In this document: positions 6,636-15,106 of the stretch, in pieces
How positions within the stretch are numbered: position 1 is the first letter of the stretch
How the letters are laid out: every line of letters starts with the position of its first letter
Assembly: GCF_000473085.1 (NCBI RefSeq)
Contig: NZ_AXBA01000041.1
Span: forward strand, 1 to 42,826
Source: Azorhizobium doebereinerae UFLA1-100
Lineage (GTDB): Bacteria; Pseudomonadota; Alphaproteobacteria; Rhizobiales; Xanthobacteraceae
DNA: 42,826 nucleotides
Direction of reading: 5' to 3'
The notes under the pieces: generated by a model
Database searches by the model: none
What the model saw: the letters and a program-made list of their open reading frames with translations, nothing else
What the model was told of the DNA's origin: nothing
Program-made: the position numbers and the translations under genes

Positions 6636-7742
6636 ATGCGCCGTTTCGTTCTTGCGGCCGTGCTCGGGGTGGCGGCTCTTGCCGCCGGCCCCGCGCTGGC
6701 CCAGCAGAAGGTGGTGAACGTCTACAATTGGTCGGACTATATCGACGAGAGCGTGCTGGAGGACTTCACCAAGGAGACGGGCATCAAGGTCCGCTACGAC
6801 GTGTTCGACAGCAACGAGGTGCTGGAAACCAAGCTGCTGGCGGGCAAGACCGGCTATGACGTGGTGGTGCCGTCCGGCTCCTTCCTGCAACGGCAGATCA
6901 AGGCCGGCGTGTTCATGAAGCTGGACAAGTCCAAGCTGACGAACCTGCAATATGCCTGGCCGGAGATCACCAAGCGCCTCGCGGTCTATGATCCCGGCAA
7001 TGACTATGCCGTCAATTACATGTGGGGCACCACCGGCATCGGCTACAACGTGGACATGGTGAAGCAGCGCCTGGGCGATATTCCGCTCAATACCTGGGAC
7101 ATCGTGTTCAAGCCGGAGATCCTCTCCAAGCTGAAGGATTGCGGCGTCTACATGCTGGACGGGCCGGAGGAGATCATTCCCTCCGCCATGCGCTATCTCG
7201 GCCTCGATCCCGACAGCAAGAAGCCGGAGGACATCGCCAAGGCCGGCGAGCTGCTGATGAAGGCGCGGCCGTTCATCCGCAAGTTCGATTCCTCCGGCTA
7301 CATCAACGCGCTGGCGCGCGGCGACATCTGCCTGGCGGTGGGCTGGTCGGGCGACGTGTTCCAGGCCAAGACCCGCGCGGCGGACGCGGCGAAGAAGACC
7401 AAGAAGAAGCCGGTTCTGGTGGATTACGTGATCCCCAAGGAAGGCGCGCTGATGTGGTTCGACAATTTCGCCATCCCGAAGGACGCCAAGAACGTCGAGG
7501 AGGCGCTGACCTTCATCAACTACATGATGCGTCCGGAAGTGGCGGCGAAGAACTCCAACTTCATCTCCTACGCCAACGGCAACCTCGCCTCGCAGAAGTT
7601 CATCGACAAGGCGGTGCTGGACAATCCGTCCATCTATCCGACCCCGGAGGTGTTCGCCCAGCTGTTCACCGTGACCACCAATCCGCAGGACGTGCAGCGG
7701 GTGATCACCAAGACCTGGAACAGCTTCAAGCGCGGCAAGTGA
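6636..7742 (+). CDS. potF: PotF-type putrescine/polyamine ABC transporter substrate-binding protein
   Basis: A 368-residue periplasmic binding protein. The signal peptide is about 22 residues (VLAAVLGVAALAAGPALA-Q). The mature part starts VVNVYNWSDYIDESVLEDF, the hallmark of PotD/PotF proteins, followed by YDVVVPSGSFLQRQIKAGVF, MWGTTGIGYN and IPKEGALMWFDNFAIPKDAK, which line the polyamine pocket. Of the two classes it reads more like PotF (putrescine) than PotD, judged from overall wording and length. No potGHI permease or ATPase genes follow; the gene is a single unit with its own terminator, so the transporter partners must be elsewhere. AGAGGGAG is an excellent ribosome-binding site. Confidence 0.9.
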   Translation: MRRFVLAAVLGVAALAAGPALAQQKVVNVYNWSDYIDESVLEDFTKETGIKVRYDVFDSNEVLETKLLAGKTGYDVVVPSGSFLQRQIKAGVFMKLDKSKLTNLQYAWPEITKRLAVYDPGNDYAVNYMWGTTGIGYNVDMVKQRLGDIPLNTWDIVFKPEILSKLKDCGVYMLDGPEEIIPSAMRYLGLDPDSKKPEDIAKAGELLMKARPFIRKFDSSGYINALARGDICLAVGWSGDVFQAKTRAADAAKKTKKKPVLVDYVIPKEGALMWFDNFAIPKDAKNVEEALTFINYMMRPEVAAKNSNFISYANGNLASQKFIDKAVLDNPSIYPTPEVFAQLFTVTTNPQDVQRVITKTWNSFKRGK

Positions 7743-7766
7743 GCCGGATCCTCGCGTGACGACAGA

Positions 7767-7797
7767 GGGCCGCCGGCGTGCGCCGCGCGGCCCTTTT
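7767..7797 (+). terminator. Rho-independent terminator of potF
   Basis: GGGCCGC (7767-7773) pairs with GCGGCCC (7787-7793), with further pairing inside the loop, followed by TTTT (7794-7797), 24 bp after the potF stop codon. Confidence 0.8.
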
Positions 7798-7841
7798 GCT
7801 TGCCCATCGGCGCGCCGACGGGGCTCAGGCTCGGCGTTTCA

Positions 7842-8078
7842 TCAGAAGCGCACGGTGGGGGAGGGCGCCTTGTCCCGCTCGATCTCAAGCTCGAAGCCGC
7901 CACAGGCGCGAGCGATGGCGGCAAGTTCGGAGCCGAGCCGAATGTCCGTCGTTGGTCGCACGGCGCGATCGAGAATGTCGCGGATCTCCGCTTCCATGCT
8001 CCGGCCATGCTGTGCCGCGCGCGCTTTGAGCGCGCGGTGCGTCGCCTCGGACAGGTTGCGTATGGTGATGCCGGCCAT
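7842..8078 (-). CDS. FitA-type ribbon-helix-helix antitoxin, no toxin partner
   Basis: A 78-residue Arc/MetJ-fold protein: ITIRNLSEATHRALKARAAQ then HGRSMEAEIRDILDRAV is the classic FitA/VapB ribbon-helix-helix (one strand, two helices). The C-terminal LGSELAAIARACGGFELEIE is the toxin-binding tail found in FitA proteins. In such modules a PIN-domain RNase gene normally overlaps or follows directly; here the sequence after the stop is only non-coding DNA and the potF terminator. The antitoxin appears to be an orphan, perhaps kept as a regulator or left after toxin loss. The upstream in-frame ATG at 8114 lacks family similarity; the start at 8078 fits. It follows rnhA by 66 bp on the same strand. 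Confidence 0.8.
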   Translation of the reverse strand: MAGITIRNLSEATHRALKARAAQHGRSMEAEIRDILDRAVRPTTDIRLGSELAAIARACGGFELEIERDKAPSPTVRF

Positions 8079-8144
8079 CTTCTTCACCCTGGGGCGAAAG
8101 AACTGCGGCCACAATAATACGACCGCCGCGTCCGCGCCGCAGCT

Positions 8145-8597
8145 TTACGCCACCCCACGCCCCAGCTTGAACGGCGCCATGCCGTCGCGGGCCAATTGGT
8201 CGGCGCGTTCGTTGAGTTTGTTGCCGGCGTGGCCCTTCACCCAGTGCCACTTGATGTCATGGGACTTCAGCGCCAGGTCGAGGCGCTCCCACAGGTCCTG
8301 GTTCTTCACCGGCTTCTTGTCCGCGGTGCGCCAGCCGTTGCGTTTCCAGCCCATCATCCATTTGGTGATGCCGTTGCGCAGATATTCGCTGTCGGTGTGC
8401 AGGTCCACGCCGCTGGGCCGCTTCAGCGCTTCCAGCGCGGCGATGGCGGCCATCAGTTCCATGCGGTTGTTGGTGGTGTGCGCCTCGCCGCCGGACAATT
8501 CCTTCTCGTGCGGGCCGGAGCGCAGGATGGCGCCCCAGCCGCCGGGGCCGGGATTGCCGGAGCAGGCGCCGTCGGTCCAGATCTCGATGCGGCTCAT
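8145..8597 (-). CDS. rnhA: Ribonuclease HI
   Basis: A 150-residue type 1 RNase H that cuts the RNA strand of RNA-DNA hybrids (R-loops, Okazaki primers). The active-site carboxylates are visible: D9 in [20 protein letters not shown] in [10 protein letters not shown] in [12 protein letters not shown] and D in NERADQLA; the flexible-loop histidine is in WVKGHAGN. The basic handle region ([20 protein letters not shown]) is intact. Length is normal. The ATG overlaps the stop of thrB by four bases (ATGA), so translation is likely coupled; it is the third gene of the ispH-thrB-rnhA operon. Confidence 0.97.
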   Translation of the reverse strand: MSRIEIWTDGACSGNPGPGGWGAILRSGPHEKELSGGEAHTTNNRMELMAAIAALEALKRPSGVDLHTDSEYLRNGITKWMMGWKRNGWRTADKKPVKNQDLWERLDLALKSHDIKWHWVKGHAGNKLNERADQLARDGMAPFKLGRGVA

Positions 8598-9559
8598 GCG
8601 GCCAGCCCGTAATCGCGGGCGCTCGCCACCGCCCGGTGGAAGCGCAGCTTCTTCAGATATTCCAGCGGGTCCTTCGGCCGCACCAGGGCGCCCTCCGGCA
8701 CGTTCAGCCAGTCCACCAGACGGGTGAGCAGGAAGCGCAGCGCCGCGCCGCGGGCCAGATGCGGCAGGGCCGCCACCTCGTCCGCCCCGAGCGGGCGCAC
8801 GCTCTGGTAGCCGGCCAGCAGGGCGCGGCCCTTGGTGGCGTTGAAGGCGCCGTCCGCCTCGAAGCACCAGGCGTTGAGGCACACCGCCACGTCATAGGCG
8901 AGCAGGTCGTTGCAGGCGAAATAGAAGTCGATGATGCCGGAGAGCGCGTCGTCGAGGAAGAAGGCGTTGTCCGGGAACAGGTCGGCGTGGATGACGCCGG
9001 CGGGCAGGCCGCGCGGCCAGTTGCCCTCCAGCAGGTCCAGCTCCTCGGCGATGGTGGCGGCAAGGCCGGGATGGACGCTGTCGGTGCGCGCGCCCGCCGC
9101 CGCGAACAGCGGCCGCCAGCCGTCCACCGAGAGCGCGTTGCGCCGGGTCAAGGCGAAGCCGGCGCCGGCCAGGTGCAGCCTGGCCAGGGCCGCGCCCAAC
9201 TGCCCGCAATGCTGCGCGGTCGGCCGGCGCACCGAGACGCCGGGCAGAAAGGTGACCATGGCGCAGGGCCGCCCGGCCAGCGTGCCCAGCATCGCCCCGT
9301 CGCGCGCCGCCACCGGCTGCGGGCAGGAGATGCCGTTGGCCGCCAGATGCTGCATCAGGCCGATGAAGAAGGGCAGGTCGGCGGGGTCGACGCGCTTCTC
9401 ATAGAGCGTCAGGATGAAGGTGCCGCCGGTGGTCTGCACCAGGAAGTTGGAATTCTCCACCCCCTCGGCGATGCCGTGGAAGGACACCAGGGTGCCGATG
9501 TCGTAGCGCGCGAGGTAGTCCGAAAGCCCTGCCGCCGAAACGTCCGTATAGACCGCCAC
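8594..9559 (-). CDS. thrB: Homoserine kinase, aminoglycoside-phosphotransferase fold
   Basis: A 321-residue kinase that phosphorylates homoserine in threonine biosynthesis. It belongs to the alphaproteobacterial/Pseudomonas-type ThrB of the APH/choline kinase fold rather than the GHMP-type enzyme. The N-lobe shows [20 protein letters not shown], then the catalytic loop [11 protein letters not shown] near residue 190 and the metal-binding [10 protein letters not shown]. The start codon is GTG at 9559, only three bases after the ispH stop, which fits operon expression. Overlap with rnhA follows downstream. Confidence 0.93.
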   Translation of the reverse strand: MAVYTDVSAAGLSDYLARYDIGTLVSFHGIAEGVENSNFLVQTTGGTFILTLYEKRVDPADLPFFIGLMQHLAANGISCPQPVAARDGAMLGTLAGRPCAMVTFLPGVSVRRPTAQHCGQLGAALARLHLAGAGFALTRRNALSVDGWRPLFAAAGARTDSVHPGLAATIAEELDLLEGNWPRGLPAGVIHADLFPDNAFFLDDALSGIIDFYFACNDLLAYDVAVCLNAWCFEADGAFNATKGRALLAGYQSVRPLGADEVAALPHLARGAALRFLLTRLVDWLNVPEGALVRPKDPLEYLKKLRFHRAVASARDYGLAA

Positions 9560-9562
9560 GCT

Positions 9563-10528
9563 CTACTCCGCCGCATCTTCGCGCAGCGCGCGGGGAAGCG
9601 GGAAGAACACGTCCTCCTGCGCGGCCGTCACCGTTTCCACATTCACCTCGTAGCGCTCCGCGAAGGCGTCGATGATCTCTTCCACCAGCACCTCGGGGGC
9701 CGAGGCGCCGGCCGTGATGCCGAGGCTGGCGAGGCCGGAGAGGCGCGACCAGTCCAGGTCGCTCGCGCGCTGCACCAGCACCGAGACGGCGCAGCCCTCG
9801 CGCTCGGCGGTCTCGCGCAGGCGCTGGGAATTGGAAGAATTGGGCGCGCCCACCACCACCATGGCGTCCACCTGCGGCGCCACCTTCTTCACCGCCTCCT
9901 GGCGGTTGGTGGTGGCGTAGCAGATGTCCTCCTTGTGCGGGACGGCGATGGTGGGGAAGCGCTCCCGCAGGATGGCGACGATCTCCGCCGTGTCGTCCAG
10001 CGACAAGGTGGTCTGCGTCACATAGGCCAGGTTGTCGGGATCGGCGGGCACCAGCGCGCGGGCATCGGCGGCGGTCTCCACCAGCGTCACCGCGCCGTCC
10101 GGCAACTGGCCCATGGTGCCGACCACCTCGGGATGGCGGGCATGGCCGATGAGCAGGATGTGCCGGCCCTTCTTGTGGTGCACCTGGGCCTCGCGATGCA
10201 CCTTGGTGACCAGCGGGCAGGTGGCGTCGATGGCGAACAGGTTGCGGGCGGCGGCGGCCTCGGGCACGGATTTCGCCACCCCGTGGGCGGAGAAGATGAC
10301 CGGGGCATCGCCCGGCGGCACCTCGTCCAGCTCCTCGACGAAGACGGCGCCCTTCTTGCGCAGGCCGTCCACCACATATTTGTTGTGCACGATCTCGTGC
10401 CGCACATAGACCGGCGCGCCGTGCAGCGCGAGCGCCCGCTCCACCGCATCGATGGCGCGCACGACGCCGGCGCAGAAGCCGCGCGGCGCGCACAACAGGA
10501 TGCGGAGTGGGGGCTTGGACGCGGCCAT
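9563..10528 (-). CDS. ispH: 4-hydroxy-3-methylbut-2-enyl diphosphate reductase
   Basis: A 321-residue enzyme for the last step of the non-mevalonate isoprenoid route: reduction of HMBPP to IPP and DMAPP by a [4Fe-4S] enzyme. The three cluster cysteines are present: C19 (PRGFCAGV), C104 ([10 protein letters not shown]) and C203 ([13 protein letters not shown]). The catalytic HPE motif ([14 protein letters not shown]), the [11 protein letters not shown] loop and the SAHGV histidine are also conserved. The ATG at 10528 gives a protein of normal length; an in-frame ATG at 10582 adds 18 residues unlike the family. It heads the ispH-thrB-rnhA operon common in Rhizobiales. Confidence 0.96.
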   Translation of the reverse strand: MAASKPPLRILLCAPRGFCAGVVRAIDAVERALALHGAPVYVRHEIVHNKYVVDGLRKKGAVFVEELDEVPPGDAPVIFSAHGVAKSVPEAAAARNLFAIDATCPLVTKVHREAQVHHKKGRHILLIGHARHPEVVGTMGQLPDGAVTLVETAADARALVPADPDNLAYVTQTTLSLDDTAEIVAILRERFPTIAVPHKEDICYATTNRQEAVKKVAPQVDAMVVVGAPNSSNSQRLRETAEREGCAVSVLVQRASDLDWSRLSGLASLGITAGASAPEVLVEEIIDAFAERYEVNVETVTAAQEDVFFPLPRALREDAAE

Positions 10529-10640
10529 GACTGTTCCCGGTGGTTCTCCGGGGACATGGGATCGGCGGACGCCTCCTGTCAAGCGCGGGGCGGGGAGGGG
10601 CCCGCGCGGGGAGGGCGGGCGCGCCGGCCCGGCCCTGGCG

Positions 10641-11270
10641 TCAGAAGGCGCTGCTTTCCTCGGTGATGCCGGAGCCCACCGCCAGGAAGCGCGAGGCGCT
10701 GTAGCGCAGGTTGCCGTGGGCGCTCATGTCGGCGATGCGGCGCTCCTCGGGAGCATAGGTATAGCCGCTGCGAATGCGGGTGTTGGTGAGCTTGCGGCGC
10801 ACGATGCGCACCTCGTTCACCGCCGCGCGGGCGGCCACCGACTGGGCGCGGAAGCGTTCGTACTCCTGCTCGCTCATCACCTCCAGGCGCTCCTCGCCCT
10901 CGCTGCGGGGGCGCAGGACGATCCAGGCCGTGCCGCGCTGGGCGGCGATGATGACGTCGCCGGAGGTCTCCTGCATGCGGCGCAGATAGGCCTGCACGCG
11001 GGGCGCGTCGAAGGTGCGGGCATTGTTGCGGGCGTCGAGGAAATTGGAGAAGCCGCGAGCGCAGGAGACCACCTGGCCGATGGCCAGCGAAGTGACCAGC
11101 ACATAAGGCGCGAACCCGCCTTCGAACTGCATCAGGCCGGCGGCGAGGGCGATGGTGACCACGGCGGCGCGGGGCGCCTCGCTCCACACGCCGTCGAGCA
11201 GGTGGGCGCCGATGCCCAGCTCCTTGCCGCGCACCTTATCCATCAGCATCGTATGCGACAGAAAGTTCAT
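10641..11270 (-). CDS. Unknown protein with two membrane segments
   Basis: A 209-residue protein that I cannot place in a family. Residues about 34-50 and 52-75 ([13 protein letters not shown] and [20 protein letters not shown]) look like two membrane-spanning helices, followed by a charged cytoplasmic-looking domain rich in arginine and glutamate ([26 protein letters not shown]). The start at 11270 has GGAGGGGA upstream and is preferred over the ATG at 11393, whose extra residues come from the low-GC stretch. It is read in the same direction as ispH, 112 bp upstream of it. Confidence 0.65.
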   Translation of the reverse strand: MNFLSHTMLMDKVRGKELGIGAHLLDGVWSEAPRAAVVTIALAAGLMQFEGGFAPYVLVTSLAIGQVVSCARGFSNFLDARNNARTFDAPRVQAYLRRMQETSGDVIIAAQRGTAWIVLRPRSEGEERLEVMSEQEYERFRAQSVAARAAVNEVRIVRRKLTNTRIRSGYTYAPEERRIADMSAHGNLRYSASRFLAVGSGITEESSAF

Positions 11271-12109
11271 CCTAGCTCCCCTCCAGCTAAGAAAACAAAA
11301 ATGCGACCCAGACGCCAAAGGCGTGAGCGACGAATAATGACCGAAAACGCTTACAAGAGTCTTATGGCGACACGCTGACGTTCCGAAGACCAACGATCCA
11401 CCGTACGTTCAGCACGCAAGGAAAACACTTGCGCAAGTCGTCGCGGGAAAGCCCGCGCATCGCCGGGTTGAATACGCCGCCCGGCGAAAACTCAGGGTGG
11501 ATGGCACACCGTCCCGGTCGGACATCTTCCGTCGCAGGCATATCCGCGGCAGGAAATGTCATCGCGCTGCAGTTGTATTGATGGCTAACCATCAAAGCTT
11601 TGCGCGCACAACCTGTGGGTGGTCCAACGCAGTCTTTTACCCGGCGGCTGCCGGACGCCCATGCAGATGACGCAAATAACGGAGCTTGGCAAGTCCTTCT
11701 CCGGCTCCACGACATCAGAATGACAGCTGAAATATGCGTCACTCCGGCCGATGAAGCCACAACGAGCATTGTGACAGCGAGTTCCATCAACTTGCTTTAT
11801 GTGTGCGGTGCGAAAGCCCATTCATTTTGAATGAATTCAGCTCCAAATTGGCAGGAGCTGGAAATCGGCTCCCGCCGGGCCGGCCGAATCGGGCCGCCGG
11901 GGCAGGCCGGCGCCCGACATGGCCTTAGGCGCGCCCGGCACCGCGGCGCCGGGCTATTTGCATCGGCGGCGCGAAACGCTTATGTTGCGGCATCCCGGAC
12001 AATCGATGAGAGATCCGCGGCTCGCCTCCCGGACCCCCGGGGGCGGACCAGAGCGGCCCCACGTTTGCCCGCCGTCCGCGTCTTCAAGAGAAGCCAAGAG
12101 GCCGCCGCC
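11271..12109. other. Gene-poor stretch of lower GC upstream of trcR
   Basis: 839 bp with no gene I can support. Bases 11280-11830 are visibly less GC-rich than the surroundings. The best open frame is 11362-11790 on the minus strand (142 codons, hydrophobic start MMELAVTMLVVASSAGV, five cysteines), but it has no clear ribosome-binding site and no family likeness. The overlapping plus-strand frame at 11600-11830 is equally unconvincing. An inverted repeat, CGCCGGG (11461-11467) with CCCGGCG (11480-11486), is present. The right half must hold the trcR promoter and leader. A decayed gene or transferred fragment is possible. Confidence 0.4.
11820..11860. promoter_or_regulatory. Two tandem inverted repeats upstream of trcR
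   Basis: ATTCATT (11820-11826) and AATGAAT (11830-11836) are perfect arms around TTG. One base later CAGCTCC (11838-11844) and GGAGCTG (11854-11860) are perfect arms around nine bases. Neither has a T tract, so operators or leader hairpins are likelier than a terminator. They lie 250-290 bp before the trcR start codon. Function is inferred from symmetry alone. Confidence 0.4.
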
Positions 12110-12799
12110 ATGTCCAATGCTCCTTTGATGCCCAAGGCAACCGCCGTGTGGCTGGTCGAGAACACGGCGCTCACGTTCGAGCAGATCGGCGACTTCTGCA
12201 AACTCCACCCGCTTGAGGTGAAGGGCATCGCCGACGGCGAGGTGGCGCAGGGCATCAAGGGTCTCGACCCCATCTCCACCGGCCAGCTGACGCGCGAGGA
12301 GATCGACAAGGGCGAGAAGAGCCCGAACTATAACCTGAAGCTCCAGGAATCGAAGGTGCGCCTGCCGGAGCCCAAGCGCCGCAAGGGCCCGCGCTACACC
12401 CCGGTGTCCCGCCGCCACGACCGGCCGAACGCCATCCTCTGGCTCACCCGCAACCACCCCGAGCTGAAGGACGCGCAGATCATCCGCCTGGTCGGCACCA
12501 CCAAGGCCACCATCCAGTCGATCAAGGAGCGCACCCACTGGAATTCGGCGCAGCTCAGCCCGATGGACCCGGTGACGCTGGGCCTGTGCAGCCAGATCGA
12601 CCTCGACCTCGAAGTGCAGCGCGCCGCCAAGGACCGGCCGGCGACCGCCGCCGAGGATCGCGGCGCCACCCTGCTGCCCGCCGACGTCACCACCCATCGC
12701 GACGAGCCCACCAGCGGCCGCAGGGAATCGCTCGACCTGGAAACCGTGTTCGCCAAGCTCGGCGGCTCGCGCAAGACGGAGGAGGACGAGGAGGATTGA
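12110..12799 (+). CDS. trcR: Cell-cycle transcriptional regulator TrcR (DUF1013)
   Basis: A 229-residue DUF1013 protein, a family confined to Alphaproteobacteria and known as TrcR, linked to control of cell-cycle gene expression. The N-terminal half has PKATAVWLVENTALTFEQIG followed by DFCKLHPLEVKGIADGEVAQGI, a helix-turn-helix-like unit. A second such unit lies at DRPNAILWLTRNHPELKDAQ and IIRLVGTTKATIQSIKERTHW. The C-terminus is acidic and probably disordered (SRKTEEDEED). AAGAGG lies eight bases before the ATG. The frame continues upstream to 11831, but that part is non-coding leader. It ends at a strong terminator and sits well with the presence of ctrA further right. Confidence 0.92.
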   Translation: MSNAPLMPKATAVWLVENTALTFEQIGDFCKLHPLEVKGIADGEVAQGIKGLDPISTGQLTREEIDKGEKSPNYNLKLQESKVRLPEPKRRKGPRYTPVSRRHDRPNAILWLTRNHPELKDAQIIRLVGTTKATIQSIKERTHWNSAQLSPMDPVTLGLCSQIDLDLEVQRAAKDRPATAAEDRGATLLPADVTTHRDEPTSGRRESLDLETVFAKLGGSRKTEEDEED

Positions 12800-12838
12800 T
12801 CCCCTCGTCCGCGTGCCGCGGCGCGCCACGCATGCAAA

Positions 12839-12869
12839 CGGCGCCGCCCGGTGGGGCGGCGCCGTTTTT
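12839..12869 (+). terminator. Rho-independent terminator of trcR
   Basis: CGGCGCCGCCC (12839-12849) pairs perfectly with GGGCGGCGCCG (12854-12864) around a four-base loop, followed by TTTTT (12865-12869), 40 bp after the trcR stop. Confidence 0.92.
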
Positions 12870-12881
12870 GTTTCATGGGAG

Positions 12882-12960
12882 GCGCCGGCGGGCCGGCGGC
12901 CTTTGCGTCATGCGCCGGCGGGCCGGCGGCTTTTTGCGTGTCGCGCCGGCGGGCCGGCGC
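12882..12960. repeat. Three tandem copies of a GC hairpin unit
   Basis: GCGCCGGCGGGCCGGCG begins at 12882, 12912 and 12943, so the units are spaced 30 and 31 bp, with linkers resembling GCCTTTGCGTCAT and GCTTTTTGCGTGTC. Each core is itself a hairpin (GCCGGC-GG-GCCGGC). The array lies between the trcR terminator and the stop of the universal stress protein gene. It is too short and too self-complementary to be a CRISPR array. It may act as a transcription barrier for the convergent genes or be a slipped-strand expansion. Confidence 0.8.
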
Positions 12961-12968
12961 ACGGGGCC

Positions 12969-13802
12969 TTAATGGGCCATCAGCACCGGCACCGTCATGC
13001 TGTCGATGATCTCGCGGGTGACGCCGCCCAGCACCATCTCGCGCAGGCGCGAATGGCCGTAGCCGCCCATCACCACGAGGTCGGCGCCCTGGTCCGAGAC
13101 CTCGTTCAGGATCGCCGAGGAGATGTTCTCGCCGGAGCCGATGGTCAGGTGGCGGAACTGCGCGGCGAGGCCGTGGCGGCCGAGGTGGCGCTCCAGGTCC
13201 GTGGTGCCGGCGTCCGTGTCCCCGTCATTGGCGCGGCGCACCGTGAAGATCTCGATATGCTCGGCCCGATGCAGCAGCGGCAGGCTCTCGGACAGCGCCC
13301 GGGCGCTCGCCCGGCTGCCGTCCCAGGCCACCACGATGCGGGCGATGGAGAAGGGCGGCTTCTGCACGTAGGGCACCACCAGCACGGCCCGGCCGGCTTC
13401 CATCAGCGCGGCCTCGGCGATCACCTCCTCCGGGCCGGGGCGGTCCGGATCGGGCTGGGCGACGACGGTGAGGTCGAACAGGCGGGAGAGTTCGCACAGG
13501 GCCTGCGCGGCCTCGCCCAGCGAGGCGGACAGCGCCCGCACGTCGCAGGTCACGCCGGCGGCCGTGGCGGTGGCGCGGAACGCCGTGGCGGCGCGATCGG
13601 CGGCGGCCTCGTTCTCGCGGATCTGCTGGTCGATGAAGTCGGTCGGCAGGGCGCCCATGTAGAAGGGCGGCACGTCGATCTCATAGGTGACGGCGAGCCC
13701 GGTCAGGTGGGCCTTGAAGGCGGCCGCGAGGCTCGCCGCATAAAGGGCCGCAGGATCGCTCTCGGCGCCCTGCGTCAGGTTGACCAGAATGTCCCGGATC
13801 AT
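12969..13802 (-). CDS. Universal stress protein, tandem UspA domains
   Basis: A 277-residue protein with two UspA-type domains. Domain 1 (about 1-145, MIRDILVNLTQGAESDPAAL) is diverged and lacks a clear nucleotide motif. Domain 2 (about 153-277) begins ARIVVAWDGSRASARAL and ends with VVMGGYGHSRLREMVLGGVT followed by REIIDSMTVPVLMAH, the G-2x-G-9x-G pattern of ATP-binding Usp proteins. Such proteins act in the cytoplasm in stress survival; the exact role is not predictable. The ATG at 13802 fits the family; the frame runs on to 13949 without family similarity. It is divergent to the glycosyltransferase gene. Confidence 0.9.
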   Translation of the reverse strand: MIRDILVNLTQGAESDPAALYAASLAAAFKAHLTGLAVTYEIDVPPFYMGALPTDFIDQQIRENEAAADRAATAFRATATAAGVTCDVRALSASLGEAAQALCELSRLFDLTVVAQPDPDRPGPEEVIAEAALMEAGRAVLVVPYVQKPPFSIARIVVAWDGSRASARALSESLPLLHRAEHIEIFTVRRANDGDTDAGTTDLERHLGRHGLAAQFRHLTIGSGENISSAILNEVSDQGADLVVMGGYGHSRLREMVLGGVTREIIDSMTVPVLMAH

Positions 13803-14104
13803 GGAATGGGTCTCTCTCAAGCCGCGTCGGCAACGCGACCTTACCCTAAAGCGCCGCCGGCGCCCTGCCTTGACCCGTCGCAAATCCCCGCTTTTCAAAA
13901 GGAAAACGCGGCCGCCTGGGGGGAAGGCGACCGCGTCTATGAGAGACAATCAATTGGGGGGCATTTGATCGTCCCATCCCCACAACGTCGCCGCGCCGAA
14001 CGGGTTCCGGGGGATATGAAAAAAAATCCGTGGGCCGTATGCCCGCCGCAGAACACAATTACATCCTCCCATGCCAGCTTCATCGGCGTCATTGGACACC
14101 GCGC
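13803..14104. other. Divergent promoter region, no gene seen
   Basis: 302 bp between the universal stress protein and glycosyltransferase genes, visibly more AT-rich than the flanks, with an A8 run at 14018-14025. Both promoters must lie here. A TTGACC hexamer at 13870-13875 could be part of a rightward promoter, but no good -10 box is spaced after it. No RNA gene or hairpin with a T tract is apparent. Confidence 0.4.
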
Positions 14105-15106
14105 ATGACCCCCGACCTGAGTATCGTCGTTCCGCTGTACAACGAGGCCGCCGGCCTGCCGTTCTTCCACCAGAACCTCAGCGCCTGCGCGCGGGCGGTG
14201 GGGACGGCGCGCGCCATGCGGATCGAGATCGTCTACGTGGACGACGGCAGCCGCGACGAGACGGCGAACATCGCCGCCGGCCTGCCGCCGCTGGGGCTCG
14301 ACGTGCAGGTGGTGGCGCTGTCGCGCAATTTCGGCAAGGAAGCGGCGCTGCTCGCCGGGCTCGACCATGCGCGCGGCGACGCGCTGCTGTTCATGGACGG
14401 CGACGGCCAGCACCCGCCGGAGATGATCGAGACCTTCGTCGGCCTGTGGAAGGACGAGGGCTATGACGTCGCTTATGCGGTCAAGGCCGACCGCACCGAC
14501 GAGCCCGCCGCCCGCCGGCTGTTCGTGAAGCTGTTCTACCGCCTGCTGAATTTCGGCGCCTCCACCAGCATCCCCGAGGATGCCGCCGACTTCCGCCTGC
14601 TGTCGCCGCGCGCCGCCGCCGCGCTGCGCCGCCTGCCGGAGCGCAACCGCTTCTTCAAGGGCCTGTCGAGCTGGATCGGCTTCCGCCAGAAGGCGGTGCC
14701 CTACCGTCCCGCCCTGCGGGAGCATGGGTCCTCAAGCTGGAGCTTCCTGCGCCTGCTGGGCCTGTCCATGGAGGGGCTCACCTCGTTCTCGCCGGCGCCG
14801 CTGCGGCTCGCCGGCATGGTCGGGGCGGCGCTCGCCGGCGCCGCCTTCCTCTATGGCTCCTGGATCGTGGTGGAACGCCTCGTCTGGGGCATCCCCTTGC
14901 CCGGCTACCCCTCGGTGGTGGTGGGCCTGATGGTCATCGGCGGCGTGCAGCTGCTGGTGATCGGCATCATGGGCGAGTACATCGCCCGCATCCTGTCCGA
15001 AATCAAATCGCGCCCGGTCTATTTCGTCGCCGACCACGCCGTCCGCCATGCGGACGCCGCCGGCGAGAGGACCGCCGCCGTGGAGTTGCCCAAGGCACTG
15101 CCGTGA
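14105..15106 (+). CDS. Polyprenyl-phosphate glycosyltransferase (GT2, DPM1/ArnC-like)
   Basis: A 333-residue membrane-attached family 2 glycosyltransferase. The N-terminal GT-A domain shows LSIVVPLYNEAAGL, VYVDDGSRDET and the DxD-type metal motif FMDGDGQHPPEMI (near residue 100), plus RNFGKEAAL, typical of enzymes that put a sugar on polyprenyl phosphate (ArnC, GtrB, FlmF, Dpm1). Two C-terminal transmembrane helices (about 235-262 and 270-296) hold it in the inner membrane. The next gene starts within its stop codon, so the two are co-translated; that partner is a ChbG/YdjC-type deacetylase, suggesting the transferred sugar is an N-acetylhexosamine. The sugar is inferred, not seen. The start at 14105 matches the family N-terminus. 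Confidence 0.9.
   Translation: MTPDLSIVVPLYNEAAGLPFFHQNLSACARAVGTARAMRIEIVYVDDGSRDETANIAAGLPPLGLDVQVVALSRNFGKEAALLAGLDHARGDALLFMDGDGQHPPEMIETFVGLWKDEGYDVAYAVKADRTDEPAARRLFVKLFYRLLNFGASTSIPEDAADFRLLSPRAAAALRRLPERNRFFKGLSSWIGFRQKAVPYRPALREHGSSSWSFLRLLGLSMEGLTSFSPAPLRLAGMVGAALAGAAFLYGSWIVVERLVWGIPLPGYPSVVVGLMVIGGVQLLVIGIMGEYIARILSEIKSRPVYFVADHAVRHADAAGERTAAVELPKALP

Noticed and set aside
7634-8008. PIN toxin gene paired with the FitA-type antitoxin
   Set aside because: The frame overlaps potF and the antitoxin itself, and shows no PIN acidic residues pattern.
8636-10666. 676-codon plus-strand frame opposite thrB and ispH
   Set aside because: The residues are low-complexity Gly/Arg/His/Ala, typical of antisense translation of GC-rich genes, and both opposite genes have complete catalytic motifs.
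11362-11790. Secreted 142-residue protein on the minus strand
   Set aside because: Hydrophobic start, but no ribosome-binding site, no family resemblance and overlapping alternative frames of equal quality; left as an uncertain region.
12882-12960. Short CRISPR array (three repeats spaced about 30 bp)
   Set aside because: The linkers are short and alike, the repeats are pure GC hairpins, and there are no cas genes in the window.
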